From Proteobacteria bacterium UBA981 (GTDB taxonomy: Bacteria; Pseudomonadota; Gammaproteobacteria; Ga0077536): 64,000 nucleotides of DNA. Both the position numbers and the translations under genes were made by a program. The stretch covers positions 62,001-126,000 of the forward strand of contig DBBP01000023.1 in the NCBI GenBank assembly GCA_002292285.1, read 5' to 3'. Positions 1-8,803 of the stretch are shown in pieces. The number at the start of each line of letters is the position of its first letter. Within the stretch, counting starts at the first letter, position 1. The notes under the pieces are model-generated. The model saw only the letters and a program-made list of their open reading frames with translations. It was not told where the DNA came from and made no database searches.

Positions 1-798
1 CAACCAGAGCGCCTCCAGCAAAAATCGCTTTTCACTCAAGTCATCCTCGACCTTGCCACGCCTGATAACCAGCAATGGCAAATTGGCCAGGTCGGGCGAT
101 TGCCTCACCTGCCGTGCACTATCGCGAAAACTGAGCAGCTCATTGCCAAGGGTGCGGCGCGTCCTGCGCATCGCTGCACGTCGGCCAATCTCTCGTTTAA
201 TCGCCTCCGGCAAGGCCACGCGCGCAGGCGGCGGATCGCGATACTGGACGATGCCGTAGCGGCTGCTTGGCGCCGTCAGCATGTTGAACGGGGTGGGGGC
301 GAGAAAGCGCTTCACCTGGTCCGGATGTGACGCGTCAACAAGGACCAGGGCTGCGGTCAGGTAGCGGTACCGCCGCGCGAACAGAGCTGTATTCAGGCCG
401 CCAAAGGAATGCCCAACGAGCACATACGCCCTGCGCGCGCCGGCATTGTCCAGCAGAAGAAATAGTTCGTTTGCGATACGCGAACTGGAACGCGGGATGG
501 CGCCCGCGTCGCTGGCCCCGTAGCCGGCTCGGTCGAACGTGCAAACACGCGTGAGAGGTTCTAAGTGCTCTTTAACGTAGACCCATTCCAGCGACGAGCT
601 GCCGAGGCCGGAATCAAATTCGATTGTCGGGCTGCGTTCGCCCGCGCGGTCGATATGCAGACTCCGTCAGTCGATGAGGATATCATCAGCAGACCCGGCG
701 AACGCCCAAAACCCGGCCGACGCCAGAGTCAACCATTGCAGGCCTTTGCGTAAACGAGCGGTCTTAAAATCCGAGTACATGCGTACCATCTTAGTCAT
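1..798 (-). pseudogene. alpha/beta hydrolase, interrupted by an in-frame TGA and cut by the left edge
   Basis: The minus strand is open from the left edge up to about 666 and reads as an alpha/beta-fold hydrolase. It has an oxyanion-type SGLGSSSLEW segment, an FDRAGYGASD strand, and the nucleophile elbow VGHSFGGLN. The reading frame continues upstream to ATG codons at 796-798, 787-789 and 778-780 and encodes a short hydrophobic N-terminus (WLTLASAGFWAFAG). A TGA at 667-669 separates the two halves between residues ILID and RSLHID, and both sides match the family layout. No ATG, GTG or TTG lies in frame shortly after the TGA. I infer a recent nonsense mutation, or a sequencing or assembly error. 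The substrate cannot be predicted, and the C-terminus with the catalytic histidine lies outside the window. Confidence 0.7.
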
Positions 799-933
799 AT
801 GTGGTTGCCGCTTCGGCGGCCCTGCGATGGGTCGCAGATTCCCCGTTTCAGGGATTGATTACGCGGCCAATCCGGATACTGAAGAGTCTTCGACCCCCAA
901 ACTGTCTTATGCCGAATCTCGGCACCGCCCAGC

Positions 934-1383
934 TTGGTGCTGCAAGCCGTGAACACCACCCTTGCGAGAGTTTCCTTTCGAAGGCGCCTGGGTGCGCTAC
1001 TTTACGACAGCATAGCTGCGTTCACGGTGCTCTATTTCGCCGCGTTTATACCCGTATTAAGCGCGGGAACTGCACTCACAGAGCAAAATCCTTTATTTAC
1101 GCTCTATCTCATCGCCGTTTTGTTTTGTTATTTTTGGGCGAGCTGGTCACGTGGCAGTACGCTCGGGATGCAAGCATGGAAAATCGAAATCCGCACGATT
1201 GATGGGCGGAATCCAGGCTTGCGTGAATGCGTGCTGCGTTTTTTGTTCGCCGGATTGTCTGGGGTATGTTTTGGCCTCGGCTACGCCGTGGCCCTGCTCG
1301 ACCAGGAGCGGCGAGCCTGGCACGACCGCATGTCAGGCACTCGCTTGGTTCGTAAAGGTACTAGCGCAGACGCAGATTCATAG
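934..1383 (+). CDS. RDD family membrane protein
   Basis: Small integral membrane protein of up to 149 residues with the RDD-family layout. It has an Arg-rich start followed by an Asp in the first helix (FRRRLGALLYDS), hydrophobic segments near residues 25-45, 55-72 and 100-122, the family motif STLGMQAWKIEI, and a closing WHDRMSGTRLV. The open frame begins with TTG at 934. GTG codons at 937 and 949 are equally possible starts, and no strong ribosome site chooses between them. The function of the family is poorly defined; some members are linked to ion exchange. Its 3' end overlaps the 3' end of the convergent lptG by 23 bases. RDD genes beside lptG are seen in other gammaproteobacteria. Confidence 0.85.
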   Translation: MVLQAVNTTLARVSFRRRLGALLYDSIAAFTVLYFAAFIPVLSAGTALTEQNPLFTLYLIAVLFCYFWASWSRGSTLGMQAWKIEIRTIDGRNPGLRECVLRFLFAGLSGVCFGLGYAVALLDQERRAWHDRMSGTRLVRKGTSADADS

Positions 1384-2428
1384 CGACGCCGAGTACAAAC
1401 AGCAGCGCAGTTGGCCCCAGTGCACTCGCCCAGGGAGCCAGCCCGAATACAACACCGACGTGCGCTGAGGCTTGATTCAATACGTGAAACCCGAGGCCAA
1501 TGAGCGTGCCAATCAGAATCCGGCGCCCGGTAGTGACCGAACGAGAGGCGGCGCGCAGCACTAACGGGATAGCGAGGAAAACCATGACGCCAGCGGACAA
1601 CGGGTAACCCAGTTTTATCCACAGCGCGTGCTCCCAACGCTGCGCATTCTGCCCGTTCAGACGCGCGAATTCGACATACCGACTGAGCGCAAGTAATGAA
1701 AGGGTGTCGGGATTGATCGCCACCATTTCAATCAAGTCCGGATCGAGCATGGAATCCCAGCTCGCACGTGCAATGTGCCGTGCCTGCATCTGATCGCCGT
1801 CGAACTCAGTCTGCCTGATCTGCCGTAACTCCCAGCGCCCGTCGATGTAGTGAGCGGATTCGGCACGCGTCGAGATCCGTAGCCGGTTGTCGTCATCGAA
1901 CTCGAGAATGTTGATGTCACGAAATTCCTCGCCAGGCAAGATCTCGCGGATATTGATGTAGCTCTCGCGATCGCGCGCCCAAAATCCATGCTCCCCGGTG
2001 GTGGCCACTTTGTCGGCGATCGCAAGGGCCCGCATGTCCTGGGCTTTGCGTTCCGTGAACGGGAATATCATTTCACCAATAAAAACGGCCACAACGACAA
2101 ATACGAAACCTGTCTTCATCACCGCCCAGATCACCCGGGTACGAGAAACGCCTGCACATCTGACGACCGCGATCTCATTTCGCTCCGACATCGCACCCAA
2201 GCCAAGCAGCACGCCAAGCAATGCAGCGATTGGAAACAGCTCATAAGCGAGACCAGGCAAACTCAATCCGACCACAAGCGCCGCTTTGCCGAGGGTATAG
2301 CTACCGCGGCCAATGTCTTCCAGCTCTTCGATAAAGGCGAAGAAAGTAAAGATCGCAAGGAGGACCAACAGAACCGTAAGCGTCGAGGTGATGAGGTTGT
2401 GACCGATGTATCGATCGACGATTTTCAT
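1361..2428 (-). CDS. lptG: LPS export system permease LptG
   Basis: Inner-membrane permease of the LptB2FG ABC transporter, which extracts lipopolysaccharide and passes it to LptC and LptA. The 355-residue protein starts MKIVDRYIG. It has N-terminal transmembrane helices near residues 12-34, 52-78 and 100-122, a periplasmic beta domain containing the GFWARDRESYINI stretch typical of LptG, and three C-terminal helices. The NPDTLSLLALSRYVE segment also fits LptG rather than LptF. An upstream in-frame start at 2512 exists, but 2428 gives the conserved N-terminus. The divergent neighbour is pepA. In many relatives lptF sits between pepA and lptG; here only about 150 bases separate the two and lptF is absent from the spot. 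Confidence 0.95.
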   Translation of the reverse strand: MKIVDRYIGHNLITSTLTVLLVLLAIFTFFAFIEELEDIGRGSYTLGKAALVVGLSLPGLAYELFPIAALLGVLLGLGAMSERNEIAVVRCAGVSRTRVIWAVMKTGFVFVVVAVFIGEMIFPFTERKAQDMRALAIADKVATTGEHGFWARDRESYINIREILPGEEFRDINILEFDDDNRLRISTRAESAHYIDGRWELRQIRQTEFDGDQMQARHIARASWDSMLDPDLIEMVAINPDTLSLLALSRYVEFARLNGQNAQRWEHALWIKLGYPLSAGVMVFLAIPLVLRAASRSVTTGRRILIGTLIGLGFHVLNQASAHVGVVFGLAPWASALGPTALLFVLGVAMNLRLR

Positions 2429-2580
2429 AGGTGTTGTGCGGTGACCGGAACTGTTTTTCGAAGCGCGCGGCGCTTTGCGCGCCTCGCGCCAAAAGCATAC
2501 ACTGCCGCGCAAGCCAGCGCAGCTTATCGCGCACTTCGATATTCACTATTCAGAGAGCCTTGAAGGCGACGAGGATCGCA

Positions 2581-4068
2581 ATGGAATTTTCTGTAAAGCG
2601 CGGTTTGGCGCACCAACAAAAGACCCCTTGCATCATCGTCGCGGTCCACGCTGGGAAAACACTTGGCGACATTGGCAGCGCGCTCGATAAGCGATCGCGC
2701 GGAGCGATAAACCGGGTCGTGTCGCGCGGCGACATCACTGGCAAAGTGGGCGAGACACTATTATTGCCGGATCTAAGTGGTGTTGATCCAGAACGCGTAT
2801 TGCTGGTCGGCGCGGGCAACGTGAAAGGTGTGACCGCTACGAGTTACCGTAAAATCGTCAACGCGGCGGCAAATGCGCTGATTCGCTATAAGCTGGAGAG
2901 TGCACTCAGTACGCTTCTCGATATCAAAGTTCAGAACGGTGACCAACTGAGTTGGAAAACTGATGCCCACGTCTGTTCCATTGCAGCGGCGGCTTATCGG
3001 TTTAACGAGCACAAGTCCAAGCCAGTTCGAAGTAACTTAACGCGCTTCAGCCTTCTGGCTAGCGACGAGGAGTTCGCGGGAGTTCGCGATGCCGTCGCGC
3101 GCGCGCGTGCGCTTGCCAGTGGCATTGAGATGAGCCGCGATCTTGGCAATCGCCCCGGGAACGTCTGCACCCCAAGCCACCTCGCCGAATCCGCCGTCGC
3201 GCTCGCCGAGATGCATCCCGCGCTGAGCGTTACCGTACTCGAAGAAGAAGACATGGAAAGACTCGCAATGGGGTCTTTGCTGTCAGTGTCACGCGGGTCA
3301 CGCGAACCGGCCAAGCTCATCACGCTTGAGTACCGGGGTAGCGACGAATCCAAACCGCCAATCGTGTTGGTTGGCAAGGGCGTCACCTTCGATTCCGGCG
3401 GTATCTCGCTGAAAGGCGGCGCCGGCATGGACGAAATGAAGTACGACATGTGTGGCGCAGCTAGTGTGCTTGGCACACTTTCGGCCATCGCAGAAATTGG
3501 TCCGCCCATCAACGTTGTCGGCGTTATCCCGGCCACCGAGAACCTTCCTGACGGCGACGCCAGCAAGCCCGGTGACATCGTCACTAGTATGTCCGGTCAG
3601 ACTATAGAGATACTCAATACCGATGCGGAAGGGCGTCTGATCTTGTGCGATGCACTAACCTATAGCGCACGCTTCGAGCCCGAAGTCGTTATCGATATCG
3701 CGACGCTGACCGGTGCTTGCGTGGTTGCACTGGGCGCGCAGGCCAGCGGGCTGATGAGCAATAACGACGCCCTGGCTGAGGACTTGCTTGCTGCGGGCGA
3801 GCGCACGAATGATCGCGCCTGGCGGCTACCCCTGTGGCAGGAGTATCAACGCCAGCTCGACAGCAATTTCGCAGATATGGCGAACGTCGGTGGGCGCGCT
3901 GCGGGGACAATTACGGCAGGATGTTTCCTTTCGCGCTTCACGAAAAAGTATCGCTGGGCCCACATCGACGTCGCTGGCACCGCTTGGACATCGGGTAAGA
4001 ATAAGAGCGCCACTGGACGTCCTGTCGCCCTACTCGTCGACTATATTCTTTCGCGCGTTAGCGCTTGA
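2581..4068 (+). CDS. pepA: Leucyl aminopeptidase (M17)
   Basis: Cytosolic dizinc aminopeptidase that removes N-terminal residues from peptides. In some bacteria PepA also binds DNA. The 495-residue product shows the catalytic-domain motifs GKGVTFDSGGISLKGG, MKYDMCGAA and the M17 signature NTDAEGRL near residue 346. The start MEFSVKRG at 2581 is chosen over an upstream in-frame start at 2431, because 2581 gives the usual family length. It is followed after only 4 bases by holC, and pepA-holC-valS is a conserved gammaproteobacterial gene order. Confidence 0.96.
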   Translation: MEFSVKRGLAHQQKTPCIIVAVHAGKTLGDIGSALDKRSRGAINRVVSRGDITGKVGETLLLPDLSGVDPERVLLVGAGNVKGVTATSYRKIVNAAANALIRYKLESALSTLLDIKVQNGDQLSWKTDAHVCSIAAAAYRFNEHKSKPVRSNLTRFSLLASDEEFAGVRDAVARARALASGIEMSRDLGNRPGNVCTPSHLAESAVALAEMHPALSVTVLEEEDMERLAMGSLLSVSRGSREPAKLITLEYRGSDESKPPIVLVGKGVTFDSGGISLKGGAGMDEMKYDMCGAASVLGTLSAIAEIGPPINVVGVIPATENLPDGDASKPGDIVTSMSGQTIEILNTDAEGRLILCDALTYSARFEPEVVIDIATLTGACVVALGAQASGLMSNNDALAEDLLAAGERTNDRAWRLPLWQEYQRQLDSNFADMANVGGRAAGTITAGCFLSRFTKKYRWAHIDVAGTAWTSGKNKSATGRPVALLVDYILSRVSA

Positions 4069-4072
4069 GGCA

Positions 4073-4492
4073 ATGACCCGTGTCGACTTTTATGTGCTTG
4101 CCAATAGCAGCGAGCGTGATCACGAACGCATGATTTGCAGGGTCGTCGAAAAAGCTTTCCGGCATGGGCACGAAATCTACGTGCTGTGTTGCGATGCGGC
4201 GGAGGTCAAGCGTTTTGATGAAACATTATGGCGATTCCAGGATACGAGCTTCGTCCCGCATGTGTGTGATAGCGGTGACGCACCGGTCGTGATCGGCACA
4301 ACCGCATCCGATATCGCTAACCCTGACGTTCTGGTGAATCTCGCCAACGAGGTGCCGGACACCGTCAGTAGTTTTCAGCGTGTCATCGAATCAGCCGGGT
4401 TCGACGACCCAACGCGCGGTGCTGCTCGTACGCGGTACCGGTATTACCAGGACCGCGGGTTCCCGTTGCATACGCATAAAATCAGCGCCTGA
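4073..4492 (+). CDS. holC: DNA polymerase III subunit chi
   Basis: Small clamp-loader-associated subunit (139 residues) that links the DNA polymerase III holoenzyme to single-stranded DNA-binding protein. The N-terminus MTRVDFYVLANSSERDHERM and the central CCDAAEVKRFDETLWRFQDTSFVPH follow the HolC pattern, including the FVPH turn. The start at 4073 lies 4 bases past the pepA stop. The gene ends TGA at 4490-4492, one base before the ATG of the next frame, so translational coupling to valS is likely. The position between pepA and valS supports the assignment. Confidence 0.92.
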   Translation: MTRVDFYVLANSSERDHERMICRVVEKAFRHGHEIYVLCCDAAEVKRFDETLWRFQDTSFVPHVCDSGDAPVVIGTTASDIANPDVLVNLANEVPDTVSSFQRVIESAGFDDPTRGAARTRYRYYQDRGFPLHTHKISA

Positions 4493-4493
4493 G

Positions 4494-7400
4494 ATGGCCG
4501 ACCGCCCGGTCTCAGCAGACGGCGCGCCAGCACCGCGCCTGACCGAGCAGGTTCACGATACTGCGCCACCCCGATTGACGGAACGGGTCGATCGCGCGGA
4601 GGCCGCAGCCCCGACGCAAGCGACCCCGGGTGCCGGGCTGGGTGACGACCTTAAACAATGGGTACAAGACAGTATCGCAGGCGCCATCGCGGACATTAAA
4701 GACGAACTGAAAAGCGAACTTTCGCGCACAGCACAAACTGTCTCGAAGCAAGACGAAACGAACCACGACGGCGCAGTCTCAGCAAAGGCCACAACAGTGA
4801 CGCAGAACACACCCATGGAGAAGACTTACGACCCGCAGTCGATCGAAGCCGGTCGCTATCAGGCATGGGAGGAGGCCGGCTATTTCAGTGCGCGGCCCGA
4901 TGGCACACCTTATTGCATCATGCTGCCGCCACCCAATGTGACAGGCAGTTTGCATATGGGCCATGCGTTCCAGGACACATTGATGGATGCGCTGATTCGC
5001 TATCAAAGGATGTGTGGCGCAAGTGCGTTGTGGCAGTGCGGAACCGACCATGCCGGTATCGCAACCCAGATTGTCGTTGAACGTCAGCTCGCTGCCGAGG
5101 GTCGCAGCCGCCATGAAATGGGTCGCGAAGCCTTCGTCGATGCGGTGTGGGACTGGAAGCACGAGTCGGGCGGCACCATAACCCGTCAGCTGCGACGCAT
5201 GGGCGCCTCGATGGATTGGACCCGCGAGCGCTTCACCCTCGACGATGAACTATCCCGCGCAGTCCGCGACGTATTTATCTCGTTATACGAGGAAAAACTG
5301 ATTTACCGCGGCAAGCGCCTGGTCAATTGGGATCCGGTTCTGCACACGGCGATTTCAGATCTCGAAGTTATTGCGCACGAAGAGCAGGGGCATTTGTGGC
5401 ATCTGCGCTACCCATTGGAAGATGGCAGTGGCCATGTCACGGTCGCAACGACCCGCCCGGAAACGATGCTTGGCGACAGCGCTGTGGCCGTGAGTCCGAA
5501 CGACCCACGCTACAAACGCATCATCGGCAAGCGCGTTTCATTACCGCTTACTGATCGCACAATTCCGATCATTGCCGACGATTATGTGGACCCGGAGTTC
5601 GGTTCTGGCTGCGTCAAGATAACGCCCGCGCACGACTTCAATGATTACGCCGTCGGACAACGTCACGATTTGCCCGTCATTAATATCTTTACTGATAATG
5701 CGGCAGTTAATGAGAATGCACCCGAACGCTTCCGCGGGCTCGATCGTTACGAAGCACGCGCACAAATCATCGCGGAATTTGAAGCGCTCGGCCTGATGGC
5801 ACGCATCGACGACCACAAACTTATGGTCCCGCGCGGCGATCGCAGCCAGGCAGTCATCGAACCCTATCTGACAGACCAATGGTTTGTGCGTGCTCAGCCG
5901 CTCGCGGAACCAGCGATCGCGGCAGTCGAAGATGGGCGCATTCGCTTCGTGCCGGAAAACTGGTCGAAAACCTATTTCGAATGGATGCGAAATATCGAAG
6001 ATTGGTGTATTTCCAGACAGCTATGGTGGGGGCATCGCATCCCGGCCTGGTACGACGACCACGGCAATATTTATGTCGGGAATGACGAAGCAGATGCGCG
6101 TAAGCGGGCCAATCTGTCAGACGATGTCCCGCTTCGGCAGGATGAGGATGTTCTCGACACTTGGTTTTCGTCTGCGCTGTGGCCATTTTCGACACTTGGC
6201 TGGCCGCAGAAAACGCCCGAGTTAGAGCAGTTCTATCCGACCAGTGTGCTGGTCACTGGATTCGACATCATCTTTTTCTGGGTTGCCCGCATGATCATGA
6301 TGGGCCTCAAGTTCATGGGCGACGTACCTTTTCGCGAGGTCTACATCCATGGCCTGGTGCGTGATGCCGATGGCAACAAAATGTCGAAATCCAAAGGCAA
6401 TATCCTTGATCCGCTCGATTTGATTGACGGTATTGAACTGGAAAGTCTGGTCGGAAAGCGCACCACCAGCTTGATGCGCCCGGAAGACAAACCACGGATC
6501 GAAGCCGACACCCGCCGCCAGTATCCAGACGGAATATCTGCGCATGGTACCGACGCCTTGCGGTTTACGTTCGCGGTGATGGCCACCCAAGGGCGTGACA
6601 TTCGCTTTGACCTGGGACGCATCGGGGGTTATCGCAACTTCTGTAACAAAATCTGGAACGCATCGCGATTCGTGATGATGTCACTTGAACAGCATCGAGG
6701 TGACAGCGCGCCCCAAGACCTTCAGTTCAATATGCCGGAACGCTGGATACGCGGTCGCTTCGCACTGACGGTCGACCGTGTGCGTCACGGTTTCGAGCAG
6801 TATCGTTTCGACTTATCTGCTCAGGCGTTGTACGAGTTTATTTGGGATGAGTATTGCGATTGGTATATTGAGATGGCTAAGGTTCGCCTCTATGACAGCC
6901 GCACGACGCAAGTCGAGAAAGACGCCATCTGCCACGTGCTGCTCGAGATTCTGGATGGATTGTTGCGCGCCCTGCACCCGCTTATGCCCTTCATTACCGA
7001 AGAAATCTGGCTCAAATTGGCCACACATCTGGGCATCGACGAACCAACCCTGATGACGCAAAGCTATCCACAAGCGCATCACTGTAATGACGCCGACGCG
7101 GACGCGCACGCATTTGCGTGGATGCGCGATTTCATCCTTGGTGTGCGACGTATCCGTGCCGAATACGATCTCGAACCTGCCAAGCGATTACCTGTCCTGG
7201 TACGAGACGGCAGCGCCGAGGAACATGCGTGGCTACAAGAGCACGGTTACATGATTGAGCAGATCGCGCGGACTGAGAAAATCGCGGCGGCGGCGCCCGA
7301 ACCCGGCGATACCGCGACCGCGCTGGCGGGCACCATGACCGTGCTGGTACCGCTCGCCGATCTCATCGACAAAGAGGCGGAGCAGCTCAGACTGACAAAA

Positions 7401-7565
7401 GAGCTCGCGAAACTCGACGGCGAAATATCACGGGCGAATGGTAAACTTTCGAATCAGAGTTTTGTTGATCGCGCACCCGAGGCCGTGGTCAACAAAGAGC
7501 GCGAGCGACTCGCCGAAGCAAGCGCCGCGCGCGACAAGCTCGCCAATCAATTCGCGCAGTTATAG
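4494..7565 (+). CDS. valS: Valyl-tRNA synthetase with an N-terminal extension
   Basis: Class I aminoacyl-tRNA synthetase that charges tRNA-Val. The core begins MEKTYDPQSIEAGRYQ at 4815. It carries the HIGH motif as HMGH (His154 counted from 4494), the KMSKS motif at about residue 629, an editing domain, and a C-terminal coiled coil (EAEQLRLTKELAKLDGEI). The frame is open another 107 codons upstream to an ATG at 4494, one base past the holC stop. This extension is low-complexity and charged, with a near repeat (APRLTEQVHD, PPRLTERVDR) and an amphipathic helix (DLKQWVQDSIAGAIAD). No ribosome site precedes 4815, so the fused 1023-residue form seems more likely. The alternative is a 916-residue enzyme initiating at 4815. 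Confidence 0.93.
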   Translation: MADRPVSADGAPAPRLTEQVHDTAPPRLTERVDRAEAAAPTQATPGAGLGDDLKQWVQDSIAGAIADIKDELKSELSRTAQTVSKQDETNHDGAVSAKATTVTQNTPMEKTYDPQSIEAGRYQAWEEAGYFSARPDGTPYCIMLPPPNVTGSLHMGHAFQDTLMDALIRYQRMCGASALWQCGTDHAGIATQIVVERQLAAEGRSRHEMGREAFVDAVWDWKHESGGTITRQLRRMGASMDWTRERFTLDDELSRAVRDVFISLYEEKLIYRGKRLVNWDPVLHTAISDLEVIAHEEQGHLWHLRYPLEDGSGHVTVATTRPETMLGDSAVAVSPNDPRYKRIIGKRVSLPLTDRTIPIIADDYVDPEFGSGCVKITPAHDFNDYAVGQRHDLPVINIFTDNAAVNENAPERFRGLDRYEARAQIIAEFEALGLMARIDDHKLMVPRGDRSQAVIEPYLTDQWFVRAQPLAEPAIAAVEDGRIRFVPENWSKTYFEWMRNIEDWCISRQLWWGHRIPAWYDDHGNIYVGNDEADARKRANLSDDVPLRQDEDVLDTWFSSALWPFSTLGWPQKTPELEQFYPTSVLVTGFDIIFFWVARMIMMGLKFMGDVPFREVYIHGLVRDADGNKMSKSKGNILDPLDLIDGIELESLVGKRTTSLMRPEDKPRIEADTRRQYPDGISAHGTDALRFTFAVMATQGRDIRFDLGRIGGYRNFCNKIWNASRFVMMSLEQHRGDSAPQDLQFNMPERWIRGRFALTVDRVRHGFEQYRFDLSAQALYEFIWDEYCDWYIEMAKVRLYDSRTTQVEKDAICHVLLEILDGLLRALHPLMPFITEEIWLKLATHLGIDEPTLMTQSYPQAHHCNDADADAHAFAWMRDFILGVRRIRAEYDLEPAKRLPVLVRDGSAEEHAWLQEHGYMIEQIARTEKIAAAAPEPGDTATALAGTMTVLVPLADLIDKEAEQLRLTKELAKLDGEISRANGKLSNQSFVDRAPEAVVNKERERLAEASAARDKLANQFAQL

Positions 7566-7598
7566 CGCGGCCGCAAGATCCGTGGCGTCGTTATCGAC

Positions 7599-7838
7599 TT
7601 ATCCGCCTTCGCCAACCGCGATAGCGAGAACAAATTTAACGACGCCGAACACCACGGCGACGAAAAGTAACGTTGCGATGACACCAACCACGACATACTG
7701 CGCGGCGGAACCGCGCCGGAAATCCCGTTCCTGATCTTCGCGACTGCGAATTCCGATTGCGGCTGCAAACACTGCACCAAGCACCTCCCGAAGGCGCGGC
7801 GGCGCGTCATCGTCATCTTGGTGTTTTTGTTCGCTCAT
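7599..7838 (-). CDS. DUF2970 family small membrane protein
   Basis: Protein of 79 residues with the DUF2970 pattern: a basic LREVLGAVFAAAIGIRS helix, a charged EDQERDFRRGSAAQY linker, and one C-terminal transmembrane helix (VVVGVIATLLFVAVVFGVVK). Members of this family are small membrane proteins of unknown role. ATG at 7838 is preferred over an in-frame TTG at 7862. It faces the 3' end of valS, 33 bases away, and is divergent from cysE. I know of no functional link to either neighbour. Confidence 0.8.
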   Translation of the reverse strand: MSEQKHQDDDDAPPRLREVLGAVFAAAIGIRSREDQERDFRRGSAAQYVVVGVIATLLFVAVVFGVVKFVLAIAVGEGG

Positions 7839-7959
7839 CGTACTCAGTTGCTGTGTTGCCAACGGGTCGCCGCTCTGCTCGTGCGCCTCGCGATGGGGAA
7901 GACGGCAGTAATCAGGTAGGATCGCTGGCTAGGATAAGGCGTAATCAGGAGCCGGAGCG

Positions 7960-8685
7960 GTGTTCGAGCGTATCAAAGAAGACCTGAGCTGCGTGTTTGA
8001 TCGAGATCCGGCGGCGCGGCACACCCTTGAGGTGATCACCTGCTACCCCGGTGTCCACGCAGTGTTGATGTATCGCCTTAGCAACACATTGTGGCGAGTT
8101 GGACTGCGCTGGCTGGCGCGCTTTGTTTCGCATGCGGGGCGTTTCCTGACCGGCATCGAGATTCACCCCGGCGCAAGCATAGGTCGCCGCCTGTTTATCG
8201 ATCATGGCATGGGCGTCGTCATTGGTGAGACTGCTGAGATTGGTGATGACTGCACGCTATACCATGGTGTGACGCTTGGCGGCACCAGCTGGGAGAAAGG
8301 CAAACGTCACCCAACGCTCGGCAACGGCGTTGTAATTGGCGCTGGCGCGAAAGTTTTGGGACCCCTGATTGTCGGCGACAACGCTCGCATCGGATCGAAC
8401 GCCGTCGTTGTACGCGACGTTGCTCCGGAAACCACTATTGTCGGTGTGCCTGGCAGAGTCGTCCAGGCAGCTGTGACAGACAAGTTTCGTCAACGCGAAG
8501 AAACCGCACGCAAGTTAGGTTTCGAGGCCTACGGACAGGTCCGCGATATGTCCGATCCGGTCACTCAGGCGCTGGACTCCCTGCTTGATCATTCCCACGA
8601 CGTTGAATCGGAAATCGCTGAGCTCAAACGCCAGCTAACCGCGCTTCAGGCCAACTCGGCTACATCCAAGTCTGATATCGATTAA
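7960..8685 (+). CDS. cysE: Serine O-acetyltransferase
   Basis: Makes O-acetylserine from serine and acetyl-CoA, the first step of cysteine synthesis. The 241-residue protein has the short-N-terminus form. The left-handed beta-helix hexapeptide repeats run from about residue 65 (GIEIHPGASIG) to 165, with the active-site histidines in FIDHGMGVVIGET and YHGVTLGG. It starts with GTG at 7960, preceded by a CAGGAG ribosome site. cysE directly upstream of iscR and suf genes is a known arrangement and couples cysteine supply to iron-sulfur assembly. The C-terminal region after residue 190 looks helical and is probably regulatory. Confidence 0.95.
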   Translation: MFERIKEDLSCVFDRDPAARHTLEVITCYPGVHAVLMYRLSNTLWRVGLRWLARFVSHAGRFLTGIEIHPGASIGRRLFIDHGMGVVIGETAEIGDDCTLYHGVTLGGTSWEKGKRHPTLGNGVVIGAGAKVLGPLIVGDNARIGSNAVVVRDVAPETTIVGVPGRVVQAAVTDKFRQREETARKLGFEAYGQVRDMSDPVTQALDSLLDHSHDVESEIAELKRQLTALQANSATSKSDID

Positions 8686-8717
8686 ATTCCCGCCTGCTGG
8701 CATAATTGTGCGCTGCA

Positions 8718-8742
8718 ATACTTGACCAAATTAGTTGGTTAT
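8718..8742 (+). promoter_or_regulatory. IscR type 1 operator, distal copy
   Basis: A 25-base imperfect palindrome running from ATACTTGACC to AGTTGGTTAT. It fits the published [2Fe-2S]-IscR type 1 consensus at 22 of 25 positions by my hand alignment. It lies 62 bases before the iscR start and contains a TTGACC hexamer (8722-8727) that could be the -35 element, so bound IscR would block RNA polymerase. Confidence 0.75.
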
Positions 8743-8748
8743 ACAACA

Positions 8749-8773
8749 ATACCCGAGTAATTTGGTCGGATTA
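8749..8773 (+). promoter_or_regulatory. IscR type 1 operator, proximal copy
   Basis: Second 25-base match, from ATACCCGAGT to GGTCGGATTA, about 20 of 25 positions to the same consensus with the downstream end weaker. Its centre is 31 bases from the first copy, about three helical turns, so both would lie on one face of the DNA. Tandem sites resemble the autoregulated iscR promoter of other gammaproteobacteria. Confidence 0.6.
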
Positions 8774-8803
8774 GCCGATCTGGCACCGAGGAGGTGCGCA
8801 GCC

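Noticed and set aside
1988..2563. 191-codon plus-strand frame opposite lptG
   Set aside because: Antisense shadow of lptG; composition is Arg/His/Gln-rich with no motif or ribosome site.
2994..3584. 196-codon minus-strand frame opposite pepA
   Set aside because: Serine- and proline-rich antisense shadow of a clear aminopeptidase gene.
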